Shown here piece after piece: positions 44,674 to 54,749 of a stretch of 64,000 bases of DNA. The notes under the pieces were generated by a model. It searched no databases, was not told the origin of the DNA, and saw only the letters and a program-made list of their open reading frames with translations. Every line of letters starts with the position of its first letter. Positions within the stretch are counted from its first letter, which is position 1. Source of the stretch: Chinchilla lanigera (Eukaryota; Chordata; Mammalia; Rodentia; Chinchillidae); assembly GCF_000276665.1 (NCBI RefSeq), contig NW_004955423.1:876842-940841 (forward strand). The letters are read 5' to 3'. The position numbers and the translations under genes are program-made.

Positions 44674-45026
44674 AGCCCACTGATCTAGAAGGTTCACATC
44701 CAGCCCTTTCTTTTTCCTGGGCTCCATTTTCTCTCTAGCATAGTTTGATACACCAAATAAAACTCTGAGAAGGCACTATTACTTAGCTTAGAATCTATTT
44801 CCCATTCCCCATTGCATTAAATGTTTAAAGAAAAACTACAGGGCATAATATACTTACATGTATTTTAAATGCATCTTGATAGTTTTAATTTGAAGTCTCT
44901 TAAGAGTGTGACTTCCAAATCTGTTAACATTCAATTTGATGGCTCTTTGGAAATGGATTTGTGCTCAGTTGGGGGATTTTGGGGGAGAACTGGTTTTGAT
45001 TCTGCTTGGTAAAGCCTCATTGAGGT
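44674..45026. other. non-coding, no recognised element
   Basis: AT-rich single-copy between the L1 and the ID insertion. Confidence 0.4.
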
Positions 45027-45042
45027 AAAGAATCACCAGAGA

Positions 45043-45142
45043 ACAGGCTGGGAATTTAGCTCAGCGGCAAAAGCGCCTGCCTGGCAAGCGCAAGGTCGTG
45101 AGTTCGGTTCCCGGTACTGGAGAAAAACCAAAAAAAAAAAAA
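45043..45142 (+). mobile_element. young ID SINE with exact 16-bp TSD
   Basis: caggctgggaatttagctca, gcggcaaaagcgcctgcctg, gcaagcgcaaggtcgtgagt, tcggttcccggtactggag, aaaaacc and about 16 A. TSDs aaagaatcaccagaga at 45027-45042 and 45143-45158 are identical. The element is very close to the 10.8-kb copy. Confidence 0.94.
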
Positions 45143-45158
45143 AAAGAATCACCAGAGA

Positions 45159-45689
45159 TCAAGAAAACAAAGCCCTATATTGAGTACAGTCATGGTGAAA
45201 ACTGCCTGGAGCAGGGGTCCATGAAAGGGAAGGTGGTTTGAACTTTTGCTGAAGAATAAGGAAACTGAGTTTGCTGTTTTGGCAATGGGAGTTGAAGGGA
45301 ATTAAGTAAGAATGTTTGTCTTGAATTGCCATTCCTCTTCTCTGTTTCTACAACACAGCTGGGAGGTATTCTTGAACTGATATCAACTCAAAAAACTGAA
45401 CCCTTGGATGACAGTTTATTTCACCACTGTCTTTTGAGGATCTACTTAAGCTGCTTCCACAGAATTTCCTGAATCCCAAATCAAAAGGAGATGCTTCTAG
45501 GAAGTGATAAAGTGCTACTGGGCCATTTTACCATATTCCACTAAGAAAAAACATTCTTTGTCTGATACAATGACAAGTAACTTAAAATCATCTAGTCCAA
45601 TACAAACAAGAAAACTGAAGGCCAAAGAACAACAGTGATGCATCCCAAGGTGAATAAAACTCCCCAGCCAGCATTCATGGGTACCTCTG
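45159..45689. other. non-coding, no recognised element
   Basis: Single-copy sequence. Confidence 0.35.
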
Positions 45690-45985
45690 CATTACAAACT
45701 TCATGCTGGGTACCATGAGTATATAAAAATACCTAAGACATAATCCCTGTTCTCATGGAGCTTACAGTCGGGTTGAGGGAAGAACTCATAAACATTTTAA
45801 TAAAGTATCTCCAGACGCATTTAGAATTGGTACAGTGTCGCTATAGTGTTGTTGGACTCTAAATTTCTGTGCATCTATAACTGAAAGCAGAAGAATATAG
45901 TGGGATGAAAAATATAATAGGTGATGAATGGAGTTGGGTGTTACAGAAAAGCAAGAATAAAATGCTTGACACATTGTGAGATCCC
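45690..45985 (+). repeat. ancient interspersed repeat, family uncertain
   Basis: tgctgggtaccatgagtata, agacataatccctgttctca, tggagcttacagtcgggttg, ggtgatgaatggagttgg. Same type as at 55.7 and 61.5 kb; probably L2-related. Confidence 0.4.
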
Positions 45986-45992
45986 AGAAGGT

Positions 45993-46372
45993 GTCTTAGT
46001 CCATTTTCTGTTTTTATAACAAGGTACCTGAGGCTAGGTAATTTATAAAGAGTAAAAATTTATTTTCATGGTTCTGGGGCCTAGGAAGTCTTAGAGCATG
46101 GCACTGGCACTGCTTGGCATCTGGTACAGACCTTCTTGTTACATTATGACATGGCAGAAGGTGTCATATGGCAAGAAAGAGCAAATCTGCCAGCTTAGTT
46201 TTCTCTTCCTTTTCTTATAAACCTGCTAATGTCATCATGACAGCCCTACTTAATGATCTCGTCTAATTCTAATACCTTCCAAAGGCCCCAACCACAAATA
46301 CCATTAATGTAAAATGGAGATTAAGGTTCTAACACGTAAACTTTTGAAGGACATATTCAAACCACAGCAAAA
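45993..46372 (-). mobile_element. MST/THE1-like (ERVL-MaLR) solo LTR, antisense
   Basis: ggtgtcttagtccattttct, acaaggtacctgaggctagg, taatttataaagagtaaaaa, atgacatggcagaaggtgtc, caaaggccccaaccacaaat, ggacatattcaaaccacagca. Full-length antisense order, solo LTR. Confidence 0.82.
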
Positions 46373-46384
46373 GGCTTCCTAGGG

Positions 46385-46862
46385 CCAGTTAGTGTCCGAG
46401 CCTCCAAGGTGGCCTCCGGTGATTCTTGCCCGGATACTCTTGCCTCCTCCCACACAGAATCACAGCCAGCCTGTGAGAACAGTAGAGTATGGTGGAAGGG
46501 CCGGGAGAGGTGACAAATGGCACTGTGGGTTTCACCCCATCTCTTGGATCACTCCTGGAAAAGACAGTGCTCCTGCCTTGAGGATACTCAAACAGTCCAT
46601 GGAAAAGCCACATGGGGAGGAAGTGAGGCCTCCTGTCGGCAGTAAACTCCAACTTCCCAGCCAAGTGCTCAAGCCGCCATGGAAGAAGAGCCTGTGGTCC
46701 CAGTTATTCTCAGATGATGTGTCCCTGGCAGATATGTGACTATGACCTTGAGAGCCAGCACAAGTCCCTGACTCATGGAAACTGTAAGAGAAAATAAACG
46801 ACTGTTACTCCTGGCACCAAGTTTTGAGGTTATTACCCAGCAATAAATAATGAATACAGCAT
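46385..46862 (+). mobile_element. old LTR-like element, sense, family uncertain
   Basis: cttggatcactcctggaaaa, tgaggatactcaaacagtcc, atggggaggaagtgaggcct, gaaactgtaagagaaaataa, caagttttgaggttattacc, cagcaataaataatgaatac. The end resembles the widespread 'taagttttggggtaatttgttacgcagcaatag' LTR end. The 115-codon plus frame and the 91-codon minus frame overlap in it and are not genes. Confidence 0.5.
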
Positions 46863-47591
46863 CTGTGTTAAGAACACAGATCTTTTGCTATCCCACCCAG
46901 TAATCTCTTGATTTATTTTCATCTTAGCACTACTGTCAAATTTTTTTCTGATACCAAAAACCAGTCAGATTATCGTAACCTTATATAAAGGGATCTAAAT
47001 CTATGACTCAGCAAATACGATTTAATAACATTATTAAAATAAGGTTATATTTTACAAAAATAAGGAGTGTTTTGAAAAGAGATTTACGGGGTAGGCAGAA
47101 TATTCATTTTCTTTCCAAGTCTGTTCAATATGAAGGAAGAAGCATTCGGCCAGTGCCCTTTCTTCAATTGCCCTCTTTCTATGGTGGCATTTTGGCAAGA
47201 GGAGTTCTTTTCAGTATGGTAACATTTCTGAAAAATTGTATGTGGGTTTTGTTCTTTGTTTGTTTGTTTGTTTGTTTTGTGAATAGTAGGCATATGACAA
47301 GGCTGCTTGTTTCAATTTATAGAACAATCTCCTTCAGTAAAGTTTTAATGTGGTCTTGTCAGAGTTTTTAAACACAAAAGATTTTTATTTTTAGTACTAG
47401 GAATATCATTTTTAGATGAATTTACTTTGGGGAAGAGTTTCTTTCATTAAAGTAGAGGGAGGACAAGAGTGGAGTCTGTGCAGATAATAAACTGCTTGTC
47501 ACAAGTATAAATACCATTTTAAGCAGACCGGGGTACTCAAGCCAGTTAGAGAAAGTGGAATGTGGCAGATGAGGAGACGTGTACCCAGGTC
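46863..47591. other. non-coding; (TTTG)n at 47257-47280
   Basis: A short (TTTG)n is the only structure. The 122-codon plus frame spans it (FVCLFVCFV) and is not credible. Confidence 0.4.
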
Positions 47592-47603
47592 CCTGGGAGT
47601 ATT

Positions 47604-47683
47604 GGTTTTTGGTACCGGGGATCGAACTCGGGACCCTGCTTTCACCAGCCAGGTGCTTATGCCACTGAGCTATATCCCCAGCC
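47604..47683 (-). mobile_element. ID SINE with exact 12-bp TSD, short tail
   Basis: ggttttt, ggtaccggggatcgaactcg, ggaccctgctttcaccagcc, aggtgcttatgccactgagc, tatatccccagcccc. TSD cctgggagtatt at 47592-47603 and 47684-47695 is identical. The core differs from young copies (ccctgctttcacc in place of ccttgcgcttgcc), so it belongs to another ID subfamily. Confidence 0.9.
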
Positions 47684-47695
47684 CCTGGGAGTATT

Positions 47696-48154
47696 AATCA
47701 CAGTCCATGTGAGGAACATTTAGCCAAGACCTGGATTATTAGAAGTCTTTAGCACCTTCTCAAACACAGCAGCCAAGAGCACTGCTTGTTCTAAGCCTTA
47801 AACTACAGACTTCTGCTTTCTTCTAAGACTGCAGAAGGCAAGATTTGGGTTGTTACCTGATACAGCTCTGCTTGCTAAAGTTTCCCTCTGAGATGCTCAT
47901 TGGATTAGAGAAGGAGGCATAATCTAGCAAGTATAATGTCTCTCACTTTCTTTCTACTCTTAAATCTTCTGTTTGGCAAATTGCTGCTCTTCCAAAAAGA
48001 GGTCATCACTGTGACACCCTGTACCACTCAGTTCCCCTGCTCCAGTTCCCTGGGTAAGCTCAGAAGGGCGTCTTAGGGCTTGGGGATGTTGGTTAGAGAG
48101 GCCAACCCAGACCTTTCTTCATTCTCTTCTCTACTCCAAGGCATCGTGGTGCGG
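47696..48154. other. non-coding, no recognised element
   Basis: Single-copy sequence. Confidence 0.35.
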
Positions 48155-48305
48155 GGGTAGGTGCCGGGCTGATTCAAACCAGGGTTCCGCCACTCACCAG
48201 TGGGGTTAGTTGGAAAAGGTATTTAACTACTTGAAATTTATTTTTAATCTGTCAGTGTGAATTCCTTACGGTGCCATTGTGAGGAAATTTTTTAAAATAT
48301 GTGAT
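48155..48305 (+). repeat. MIR SINE, sense
   Basis: gattcaaaccagggttccgc, cactcaccagtggggttagt, aatctgtcagtgtgaattcc, ggtgccattgtgaggaa. Confidence 0.55.
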
Positions 48306-48314
48306 AGCTACCAG

Positions 48315-48550
48315 TTATTAAGCACATGCTATGTGCTAGGTATGGCTGTGCTTATGGATATTAATTTATTTAATTCTCACTACAACCTATGAAGTGGGCA
48401 CTCTTTAAATCCCCACTATTCTGTTGAGACAACCCAGGCACAAAGTTTAAGCAGTTTCTCCATGGTCCCAGAGTTCACAGCTCTCAGAGTGAAGGTTTAA
48501 GTCCAGACAGCCTGACCTGACTCCACAATCTTAATACTGCACTGTAATGT
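48315..48550 (-). repeat. MIR SINE, antisense
   Basis: attaagcacatgctatgtgc, taattctcactacaacctat, gaagtgggcactctttaaat, ttaagcagtttctccatggt, ctgacctgactccacaatct. Together with the sense MIR on its left it makes a tail-to-tail pair. Confidence 0.6.
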
Positions 48551-48638
48551 CTCTGGGGACATATTAGGCATTAATAACATGAGCTATTTTTATTAAGCAT
48601 GTTCTTTTCAAATTAAAAAACTGATGTCTTAGTCCAGC

Positions 48639-48718
48639 CAGTGGTGGTGAACCTTTCAGAGCTTCCAGTGTTACAAACAGCCCACTGTGGCACATATGAC
48701 ATAGGTTGGCCACCACTG
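48639..48718 (+). mobile_element. 80-bp hAT-like MITE, copy 1
   Basis: It starts cagtggtggtgaacctttc and ends ataggttggccaccactg, so the terminal inverted repeats are about 16 bp. Internally it aligns to the reverse complement of 50634-50714 along its whole length. No 8-bp duplication is clear in the flanks. No coding capacity. Confidence 0.75.
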
Positions 48719-48722
48719 GTCT

Positions 48723-49472
48723 AGGCCTTGCTGTCACGGGGATATTAGGGCCCAACTATGAACCCCTACCAGTTAGAACTGCTCCTAAGTACCCTAAGTG
48801 CCCCTAAGTACATATGGAATCACATCTCTGACTCCAGTGAGGATATTTCTGAAACCACCTGGCAGATTTAGGTGCTGGGCATTTGGTGTCAGCCAAGCAA
48901 GAACTATAGAGCAGAGACAAGCAGGCAGCAGGCCAAGCTCCAACCCTGGTCTTCCACAGCTGTTATCAATAAAGCCAGTGACAGAGGATGTAGAAGTCAG
49001 CAGGGGGACAAGGCTGTCAGCTGGAAACACAGCTAGTGCTCTTGGGTAATTCCTAACTTCCTATGAGAAATAAACAAAAAGCCTGCCCCACTGAGTTTCC
49101 CATCAGCTTCTCAACTTGGCAGCCAGTCCCTAATGCCTGTCACCTAAGAGAGCAGAGATATTAGGCTGGGCCACTGGACTAGAACAAAAAGGATGGGAAA
49201 GGCCGTCCCCTCCCTGACCTCTGCTCCACTGAGCAACTGATTCTGTGGGAATCCAGATGCATCAGGATTTTGGGAGCTAGCAGGGTGTGGGGTGAGGGGA
49301 GACCAAGCAGGAAGACAAAAGAAAAAAGAGCGTGCATGAGCATGGCAAATAAGTCCAAGGGCCCCTTCCTGTCTGAGGTCCCCTGCACCTTTCTAGAACT
49401 CCTAGGCCCACCCAATAGGCTGATGGGAGGTAGGGGTGGGTGGGGTGGGGTGGGGGACTCTGGCTGAGGATT
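48723..49472. other. non-coding, no recognised element
   Basis: Single-copy sequence. G-rich tract at 49430-49456. Overlapping 78- and 83-codon frames at 48794-49049 are on opposite strands, and neither is supported. Confidence 0.35.
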
Positions 49473-49485
49473 TAGGCTGCTTTCT

Positions 49486-49519
49486 TTCTTTTTTTTTTTT
49501 TTTTTGGTTTTTCTCCAGT
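49486..49519 (-). mobile_element. ID SINE left edge, cut by the assembly gap
   Basis: After the TSD taggctgctttct (49473-49485) come a poly-T and ggtttttctccagt, the antisense 3' end of an ID element. The sequence then stops at the Ns. Confidence 0.8.
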
Positions 49520-49619
49520 NNNNNNNNNNNNNNNNNNNNNNNNNNNNNNNNNNNNNNNNNNNNNNNNNNNNNNNNNNNNNNNNNNNNNNNNNNNNNNNNN
49601 NNNNNNNNNNNNNNNNNNN
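49520..49619. other. assembly gap (100 N)
   Basis: Exactly 100 N, the conventional placeholder for a gap of unknown length. The frames reported across it (X residues) are meaningless. Confidence 0.98.
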
Positions 49620-49679
49620 TTCTCCTGCCTCAGCCTCCCCGGGGCTGGGATGACAGGCGTGCACCACCAGGCCTGCAGG
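49620..49679 (-). mobile_element. partial B1-type SINE next to the gap
   Basis: tctcctgcctcagcctcccc, ggggctgggatgacaggcg, tgcaccaccaggcctgc. This is the 5' portion of a B1 in antisense; its 3' part is in the gap or missing. Confidence 0.75.
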
Positions 49680-49691
49680 CTCTAGGCATCT

Positions 49692-49808
49692 TCTTTTTCT
49701 TTTTTTTTTTCTTTTTTTTTTTTGGTTTTTCTCCAGTACCGGGAACCGAACTCACGACCTTGCGCTTGCCAGGCAGGCGCTTTGCCGCTGAGCTAAATCC
49801 CCAGCCCC
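49692..49808 (-). mobile_element. young ID SINE, right-hand copy
   Basis: T-rich tail, ggtttttctccagtaccggg, aaccgaactcacgaccttgc, gcttgccaggcaggcgcttt, gccgctgagctaaatcccca, gcccc. The right TSD taggctgctttct (49809-49821) matches the one left of the gap at 49473-49485. Confidence 0.92.
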
Positions 49809-49821
49809 TAGGCTGCTTTCT

Positions 49822-50624
49822 ATGGGATTAAAATTATTTCACCCAACTTGTGGGTGTCACTGGAAAGCTCCTTGCCCACAGCACACTCCTTGGGTTTGTG
49901 CTGCTTAGTGCTGTCTGTGGGCAAGAAGGACTTTATGGATGTGCTGACTATCCCAGGTCCGGCATACTCACCTGGTGGCTGTTGGCAGCACTGGTTGAAT
50001 GATGAACAGCCTTCCAGGTGACGAGATCCCTGCCAGATTTGACTTGGCTTATCACACCAATGAAAATACCTCCTAGTTGTGACTCTGTCACTGCATCACA
50101 GACTTAGGGTTTTTAAGGCTGACCTTTCAAAGCTCTTCTTCCATGTGCTGTGCTTGCTGTTTAGGCTGATTCCACCCCCTCAGGGCAGGGCAGAGTGCAT
50201 AATTTGCACAGCCAGTGCACAATGAGAGTGCAGGGCCCCTCATTCAAAAGTTAGAACTGCAAGATGACAATAGTAGAGCATTAAAGCAAGCGCAGGACCT
50301 GAGGGCAGGGCCCTGCACAAGCATATGCCCATGAAGCTGACTCTGCGTTGTGGCTGTTGTTTGGTACATGTCTGCAGTTCATAGTTATTACATTAATCAT
50401 GGAGAGTTGGTACATGTACATAACATATTTTAAATGCCTTGGCTTTAAGAGGCTACATGTCTAAAGGCAAAATTAACTGGATCAAAGATACACTGTATAC
50501 ATTTTTTAGACTTTTTGGCTTAGAATATTAAATTACTGCACTAAGAGATCAATGCATTAAGATTTTAATTGGTCATTACAGGGCTTATAAAGCTCCATAG
50601 GACCTCAAATCTGGGAGATATGAA
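49822..50624. other. non-coding, no recognised element
   Basis: Single-copy sequence, some AT-rich patches. Confidence 0.35.
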
Positions 50625-50633
50625 TATCTAGGT

Positions 50634-50714
50634 CAGTGGTGGCGAACCCATGGTACACGTGTGGTAGCAGGTTGTTTTAAGTCTCTAAAAGCTCTAAAAC
50701 ATTCACCATCACTG
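50634..50714 (-). mobile_element. 81-bp hAT-like MITE, copy 2 (inverted)
   Basis: Starts cagtggtggcgaacccatgg and ends acattcaccatcactg. CTAGGT occurs on both sides (50628-50633 and 50716-50721), offset by one base, which suggests a decayed TSD. The reverse complement aligns with copy 1 at 48639-48718. Confidence 0.75.
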
Positions 50715-50724
50715 ACTAGGTGCT

Positions 50725-51279
50725 CTACTCACTAATGCTGAACTGTTTCCAATTACTAAACGCAACCCCAATTCCCTCCCTCCCATCCTTCAGTGCACTG
50801 TGTTTTCTGTCTCCCAGGGTCCTCTGTGCTTCTGATTGTGTCCTTCTAACTAAAGCAGGATCACTTCAGGTTCACACGGAACTGTGCCACTGAACAGGAC
50901 CAGTTCCCCGGGGTTGGAAGTTCATCTCCCAATCGTACAGCTAGAAACCCAGGAACAAGCGTCAGGGAGCTTAGCGCACACGCCACAGAGGAAGAAAGAT
51001 GATCAATATCTGTGAGGCAAGTCAAGGTTGGAATTCTAGGAGTTTGGCAGCAGAGCCAGGTCTAGGCCCATGAGTTGCCTTGGTAGGGTCAGGGAAACCA
51101 GAGAACTGAGGAGAAGCCTTCCTCCTTCAACTTCTCCCATTGCTTCTTTCTCTGGCCCTGGCTCTAAGATTAACCTTTGGTGACTTGAAGGATCCTAACT
51201 AATGTTGCCAGATTTAGCAATTAAAAATACAGGACACCAGTTAAATTTCAATTTCGCATAAAAAGGGTCATTTTTAGCA
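50725..51279. other. non-coding, no recognised element
   Basis: Single-copy sequence. Confidence 0.35.
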
Positions 51280-51466
51280 TAGTGGTACCTTGGTTCAGGA
51301 ACGCTTTTGTATGCAAACAATTTGATTTGCAAACAGAAGAGTTTGGTGGTTTTGGTTTTGTTTGCAAAGTCTGCTCTGGGTAACAAACAGAACCACACAC
51401 ACAGAAATGTGGCCATCTTTTCCAAAATCATAGAACAAATCAAGTTTATGCACCCAGGTACCACTG
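51280..51466 (-). mobile_element. Tigger-like MITE, copy 2 (inverted)
   Basis: Left end tagtggtaccttggttcagg, right end gcacccaggtaccactg followed by TA. It matches the reverse complement of 38262-38466 throughout (ttctatgattttggaaaa, tcttctgtttgcaaa, tacaaaagcgttcctgaacc). 187 bp with better preserved ends than copy 1. Confidence 0.7.
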
Positions 51467-52078
51467 TATAAGTACTGCAAAGGACATACTTATACTAAAA
51501 CATTATTCATTGTTTATCTAAAATTCAAATTTAACTGGAAATTCTGCCTTTCATCTGGTACCCTCGGTTCTAACCTTGGTGCCCCCTACCACCCTCTGCC
51601 TCACCTCCCTCGACTCAGCACTAGCTTCTCCACAACTGTAACCACTCCAGACCCAAGGCTTTCTTCACCAGTGTCTTCCAGCTAGATTTTCTGGACTTGG
51701 CTGCTGATCCACACATGCTTGCCCAGGCCTCTGGTGAAGGACTTCCCAGACACGCTGTTGGAGAAGCTGTTGACTGCAGTGGAAGATGCCGGTGCCAGGC
51801 AGAGACTCGTCTCTGACCTGCAGCCAGCTCTGCTCGGCCTCAGTGCATTCCTTCCCAGCTCAGCTCATCCTTGGCACTGAGACCCGCGGCCAGAGGAGGG
51901 CTGGGCACAAGTTTACTCCATTACTAGCCTGCAAGGTGGGCTCAGCGTGGGTTAAGTTTGTGATTGTGATTTAAGGATATCCATTAGACAAGTTCTTCTC
52001 CATTAAATTTCAATTTTAATTTTCATTTCTAGAAATGAGCATGAAAAATATTGAGTGTCAGAAATAGGCACATTATAT
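51467..52078. other. non-coding, no recognised element
   Basis: Single-copy. The 62-codon frame at 51786 is not supported. Confidence 0.35.
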
Positions 52079-52262
52079 ATTTTTTTGACGGTACTAGGGA
52101 TTGAACCCAGTGCCTTCCCGCTAAGCTGCAACTTCTGCCCATTTTTTTCTTTTGAAACAAAATTTTGCTGAATTTATAATTTGCCCAGGCTGAGCTCAAA
52201 TTTGTAATCCTCCTGCCTCAGCCTCCCAGTGCTGGGGTTACAAACATGCACAAGCACTCTGA
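52079..52262 (-). mobile_element. B1-ID dimeric SINE (B1-dID type)
   Basis: ggtactagggattgaaccca, gtgccttcccgctaagctgc, then cttttgaaacaaaattttgc, tgcccaggctgagctcaaat, cctcagcctcccagtgctgg, ttacaaacatgcacaagc. ID half then B1 half in antisense. Confidence 0.75.
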
Positions 52263-52264
52263 CC

Positions 52265-52440
52265 TCAGACACATTTCTTTATAGTATGTCAGATAATCCT
52301 TTTAACACTACTACGACATAGCTAATATTGTCCCTATTTTGCAGATGAGAAATGGTATCATTGTGTTGCTATTAGTAGATATCAAAGCTTGAATTAACAT
52401 CTAATCTTCTAGATCTAAATCCATATTCTGTTACTACACA
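52265..52440 (-). repeat. MIR SINE, antisense
   Basis: tcagataatccttttaacac, tgtccctattttgcagatga, gaaatggtatcattgtg, tctagatctaaatccatatt. Confidence 0.5.
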
Positions 52441-52555
52441 ACTTCATGGTTGGCCACCCAAAGAAAATCTTCTAAATAATTGTTCATAACCTACTGTCTC
52501 TCCAGTGATCCCTAAATCTCTATCATTTTGCCACTGAAATTCCTGTCAGTATCAC

Positions 52556-53385
52556 TGTATTAATTTCCTGGGGCTGCCATAACACAAACTGAGTGTCTGA
52601 ATGGCTTAAATAAATAAAAATTTCTTATGTTAGTCCATTTTGTTGTTACTGTAATGAACTTGAGGGTGGATAACTTTAAAGAGGCCTACTTAGCTACAGT
52701 TTGGGAGGCTAAAAGTCCAGGGTCAGGTGGCCCCCTTGGTTTGGCCTAATGGCAGATCGTATCATGACAGGAGAGGTCATATAGCCAGTCAAAAAGCCAG
52801 AGAGACTGCGATCAGCCTCAGACTTTCATGACAGTCATCTTTGCAAGAATTCACTGCAGGAGACAGGCAGTCCATTCTGAGGGCACCACCTCCAAGGACC
52901 TAAACAGTTCACCGAAAGCCACATCTCTTGAAGGTCCTACCACCACACTTGAGGATCTGGCCTCCAGCACATGGACCTTTGGGGGACAAACCACATCCAC
53001 ACCATTTATCCTTACAGTTCAGGAGGCAAAAACCCAAAATCAAGATATTAACAGGGTTGGTTCCATCTGGAAGCTCTGAGAGAAAAACTCTCGCACGCCT
53101 CACCCCTAGCTTCTGGTGGTTATAGGCAATCTGTGACATTCCTTGGTTTGCAGCTGTCTAACATGGGTTCTTCCCTGTGTCTCCCTTTTCTGTGTATGTT
53201 GGAATCTCCCTCTCCTCTTACTTACATTATATCAGTATTGGACTTTTGTCTCACCCTACTTCTGTATCAACTCATCTTAACTAATTACATCTGCGAAGAC
53301 CCCTATAGTAGTTTTCCAAATAAAAACACATACTGAGGTTCTGGATGACACAGATTCTTGAGGGACAGTATTCAACCTATACAAC
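52556..53385 (-). mobile_element. MLT1 (ERVL-MaLR) LTR, antisense, interrupted
   Basis: Left part (52556-52627): tgtattaatttcctggggct, gccataacacaaactgagtg. Right part (53011-53385): cttacagttcaggaggcaaa, acccaaaatcaagatattaa, cttctggtggttataggcaa, gacattccttggtttgcagc, ttaactaattacatctgcga, ttcaacctatacaac. The two parts join when the nested LTR at 52628-53010 is removed. Confidence 0.78.
52628..53010 (-). mobile_element. MST/ORR1-like (ERVL-MaLR) LTR nested in MLT1
   Basis: Starts tgttagtccattttgttgtt, then agaggcctacttagctacag, ctaatggcagatcgtatcat, gagggcaccacctccaagga, and ends caaaccacatccacacc. It lies inside the MLT1 LTR in the same antisense orientation, so it inserted later. Solo LTR, no genes. 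Confidence 0.68.
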
Positions 53386-53784
53386 TGCTACTTCTCCAGC
53401 CCAGACTCTCACCATCACTGCATATAGTGGAAGGCTCTGGGTTGACCTTTAGAGCTTTTCTCTCTGGATTGATCTTTAGAGCTTTTCTCTCTGCAACTCA
53501 TACATTGCTCGAAAGTTTACTTTCTGAAAGGCAACTCAGATCACAATACCCCCGACTTAAAAGTGGGCACATGTCTACAGGACCTATAGCAATTGTGCGT
53601 AAATTTGAGTCTATAGAAGATAGAAAGATTTTAGGAAAAGATTTTAAAATTCAGATCAAAAGGCTCCATCCTACCGCTTCTGATACAGTGGATCTGGGCA
53701 AAGCCCAGGAATTTGCATTTTAACAAGCTCAAGATGATTTTGATGCAGATGATCCGTAGACCATAGTTTGACTATAAGACAAAA
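53386..53784. other. non-coding; short internal repeat
   Basis: ttagagcttttctctctg occurs twice at 53450-53468 and 53474-53492. Within the 121-codon plus frame this gives a repeated LIFRAFLS, but I see no domain in it. Confidence 0.4.
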
Positions 53785-53940
53785 TCCTAGCATAGCATTT
53801 AAGAATCTTCACACTCTGGTCCAATTTTTGTTTTCAGTCTCATCATCCAGTTCTCTGACTCCAGCCAATGAGCTATATCCAGCCCACCTGACTCCTTCTC
53901 TACCTTTCCCTTACCCACCTCTCACACCTGCATGGGTCAG
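53785..53940 (+). repeat. LINE-2 fragment, sense
   Basis: agcatttaagaatcttcaca, ctctggtccaatttttg, ctctgactccagccaatgag, ctatatccagcccacctgac. Confidence 0.5.
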
Positions 53941-54125
53941 GTTTGAAGTGGTTAGGATCAGGGCTCTGGAGCCTGACCGGGCAGTTAATTTTCCATGTCT
54001 CTAGTTCCTCAGCCACAAGTGCAATGACATTCTTACCGTAAGACTGTTATGAGGAGAATTACTCACTGTGAAGTGCTTAGGGCTGAACCTGGCACATAGA
54101 GAGCACCCAGGGAAAGTTAGCCACT
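53941..54125 (+). repeat. MIR SINE, sense
   Basis: tggttaggatcagggctctg, gagcctgaccgggcagttaa, ctagttcctcagccacaagt, ctgttatgaggagaattact, aagtgcttagggctgaacct, ggcacatagagagcaccc. Confidence 0.65.
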
Positions 54126-54507
54126 TTATTTTTGTAGCTTTGCTCATTTCCTAGGACTTCGTCTCCTCCTTTTATTACCTAGGAAAAAGTCCTCCCATCC
54201 GTCAAGAGCCAGTGAAGAAATCATCATCGCTGTGGTGTCTTCCTAGACTCCCACAGGTCCTGTCTCCTTGTCCAGTTGCCCCAGAATTATGGCTTTGTGT
54301 TTTATGTCCACATTATCATATTTGCAAGGTAACTGCACATATTTCCATCTGTACACATGAACCACATGAACTACTTTTCTGTAGAGTTTCTTATAAGGTT
54401 TGGCATATTTTGTAATTAAACTCATCACTTTTAACTCTAAAATTATCTGTTCCATCTATTATTTTAAAATTAAACTTTACACAATTTTTCTTAATGTAAT
54501 TCAGTAG
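54126..54507. other. non-coding, no recognised element
   Basis: AT-rich single-copy sequence. Confidence 0.35.
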
Positions 54508-54517
54508 TTGTACTATT

Positions 54518-54739
54518 CTTTTTTTAATTTTAAAGAGAGTAGGAGATGAGAAACAAACAAACAAAAAAATAGAACAGTAGCAGCCTACCAGTATCATGAA
54601 CACACACAAAACAAAGCAAGAACATTCAAAGTGATACAGGGTCTCAAGACAAAATAATACAAATCAACAGTGGTTGTTACATTGCATACCGACCTCAACT
54701 ACATTACTCACATTACCAGATGTAAGAATGAAAGACTGC
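54518..54739 (-). mobile_element. 222-bp 5'-truncated LINE-1 3' end with exact TSD
   Basis: Begins with the antisense A-tail and aattttaaagagagtagg, then acaaagcaagaacattc, gtgatacagggtctcaagac, aacagtggttgttacattgc, ttaccagatgtaagaatg. TSD ttgtactatt at 54508-54517 and 54740-54749 is exact. This fixes the true 3' end of the L1 family also seen at 32.4 and 10.0 kb. Confidence 0.88.
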
Positions 54740-54749
54740 TTGTACTATT

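Noticed and set aside
49179..49831. Frames of 162 and 131 codons crossing 49520-49619
   Set aside because: They read through 100 N and through SINE sequence.
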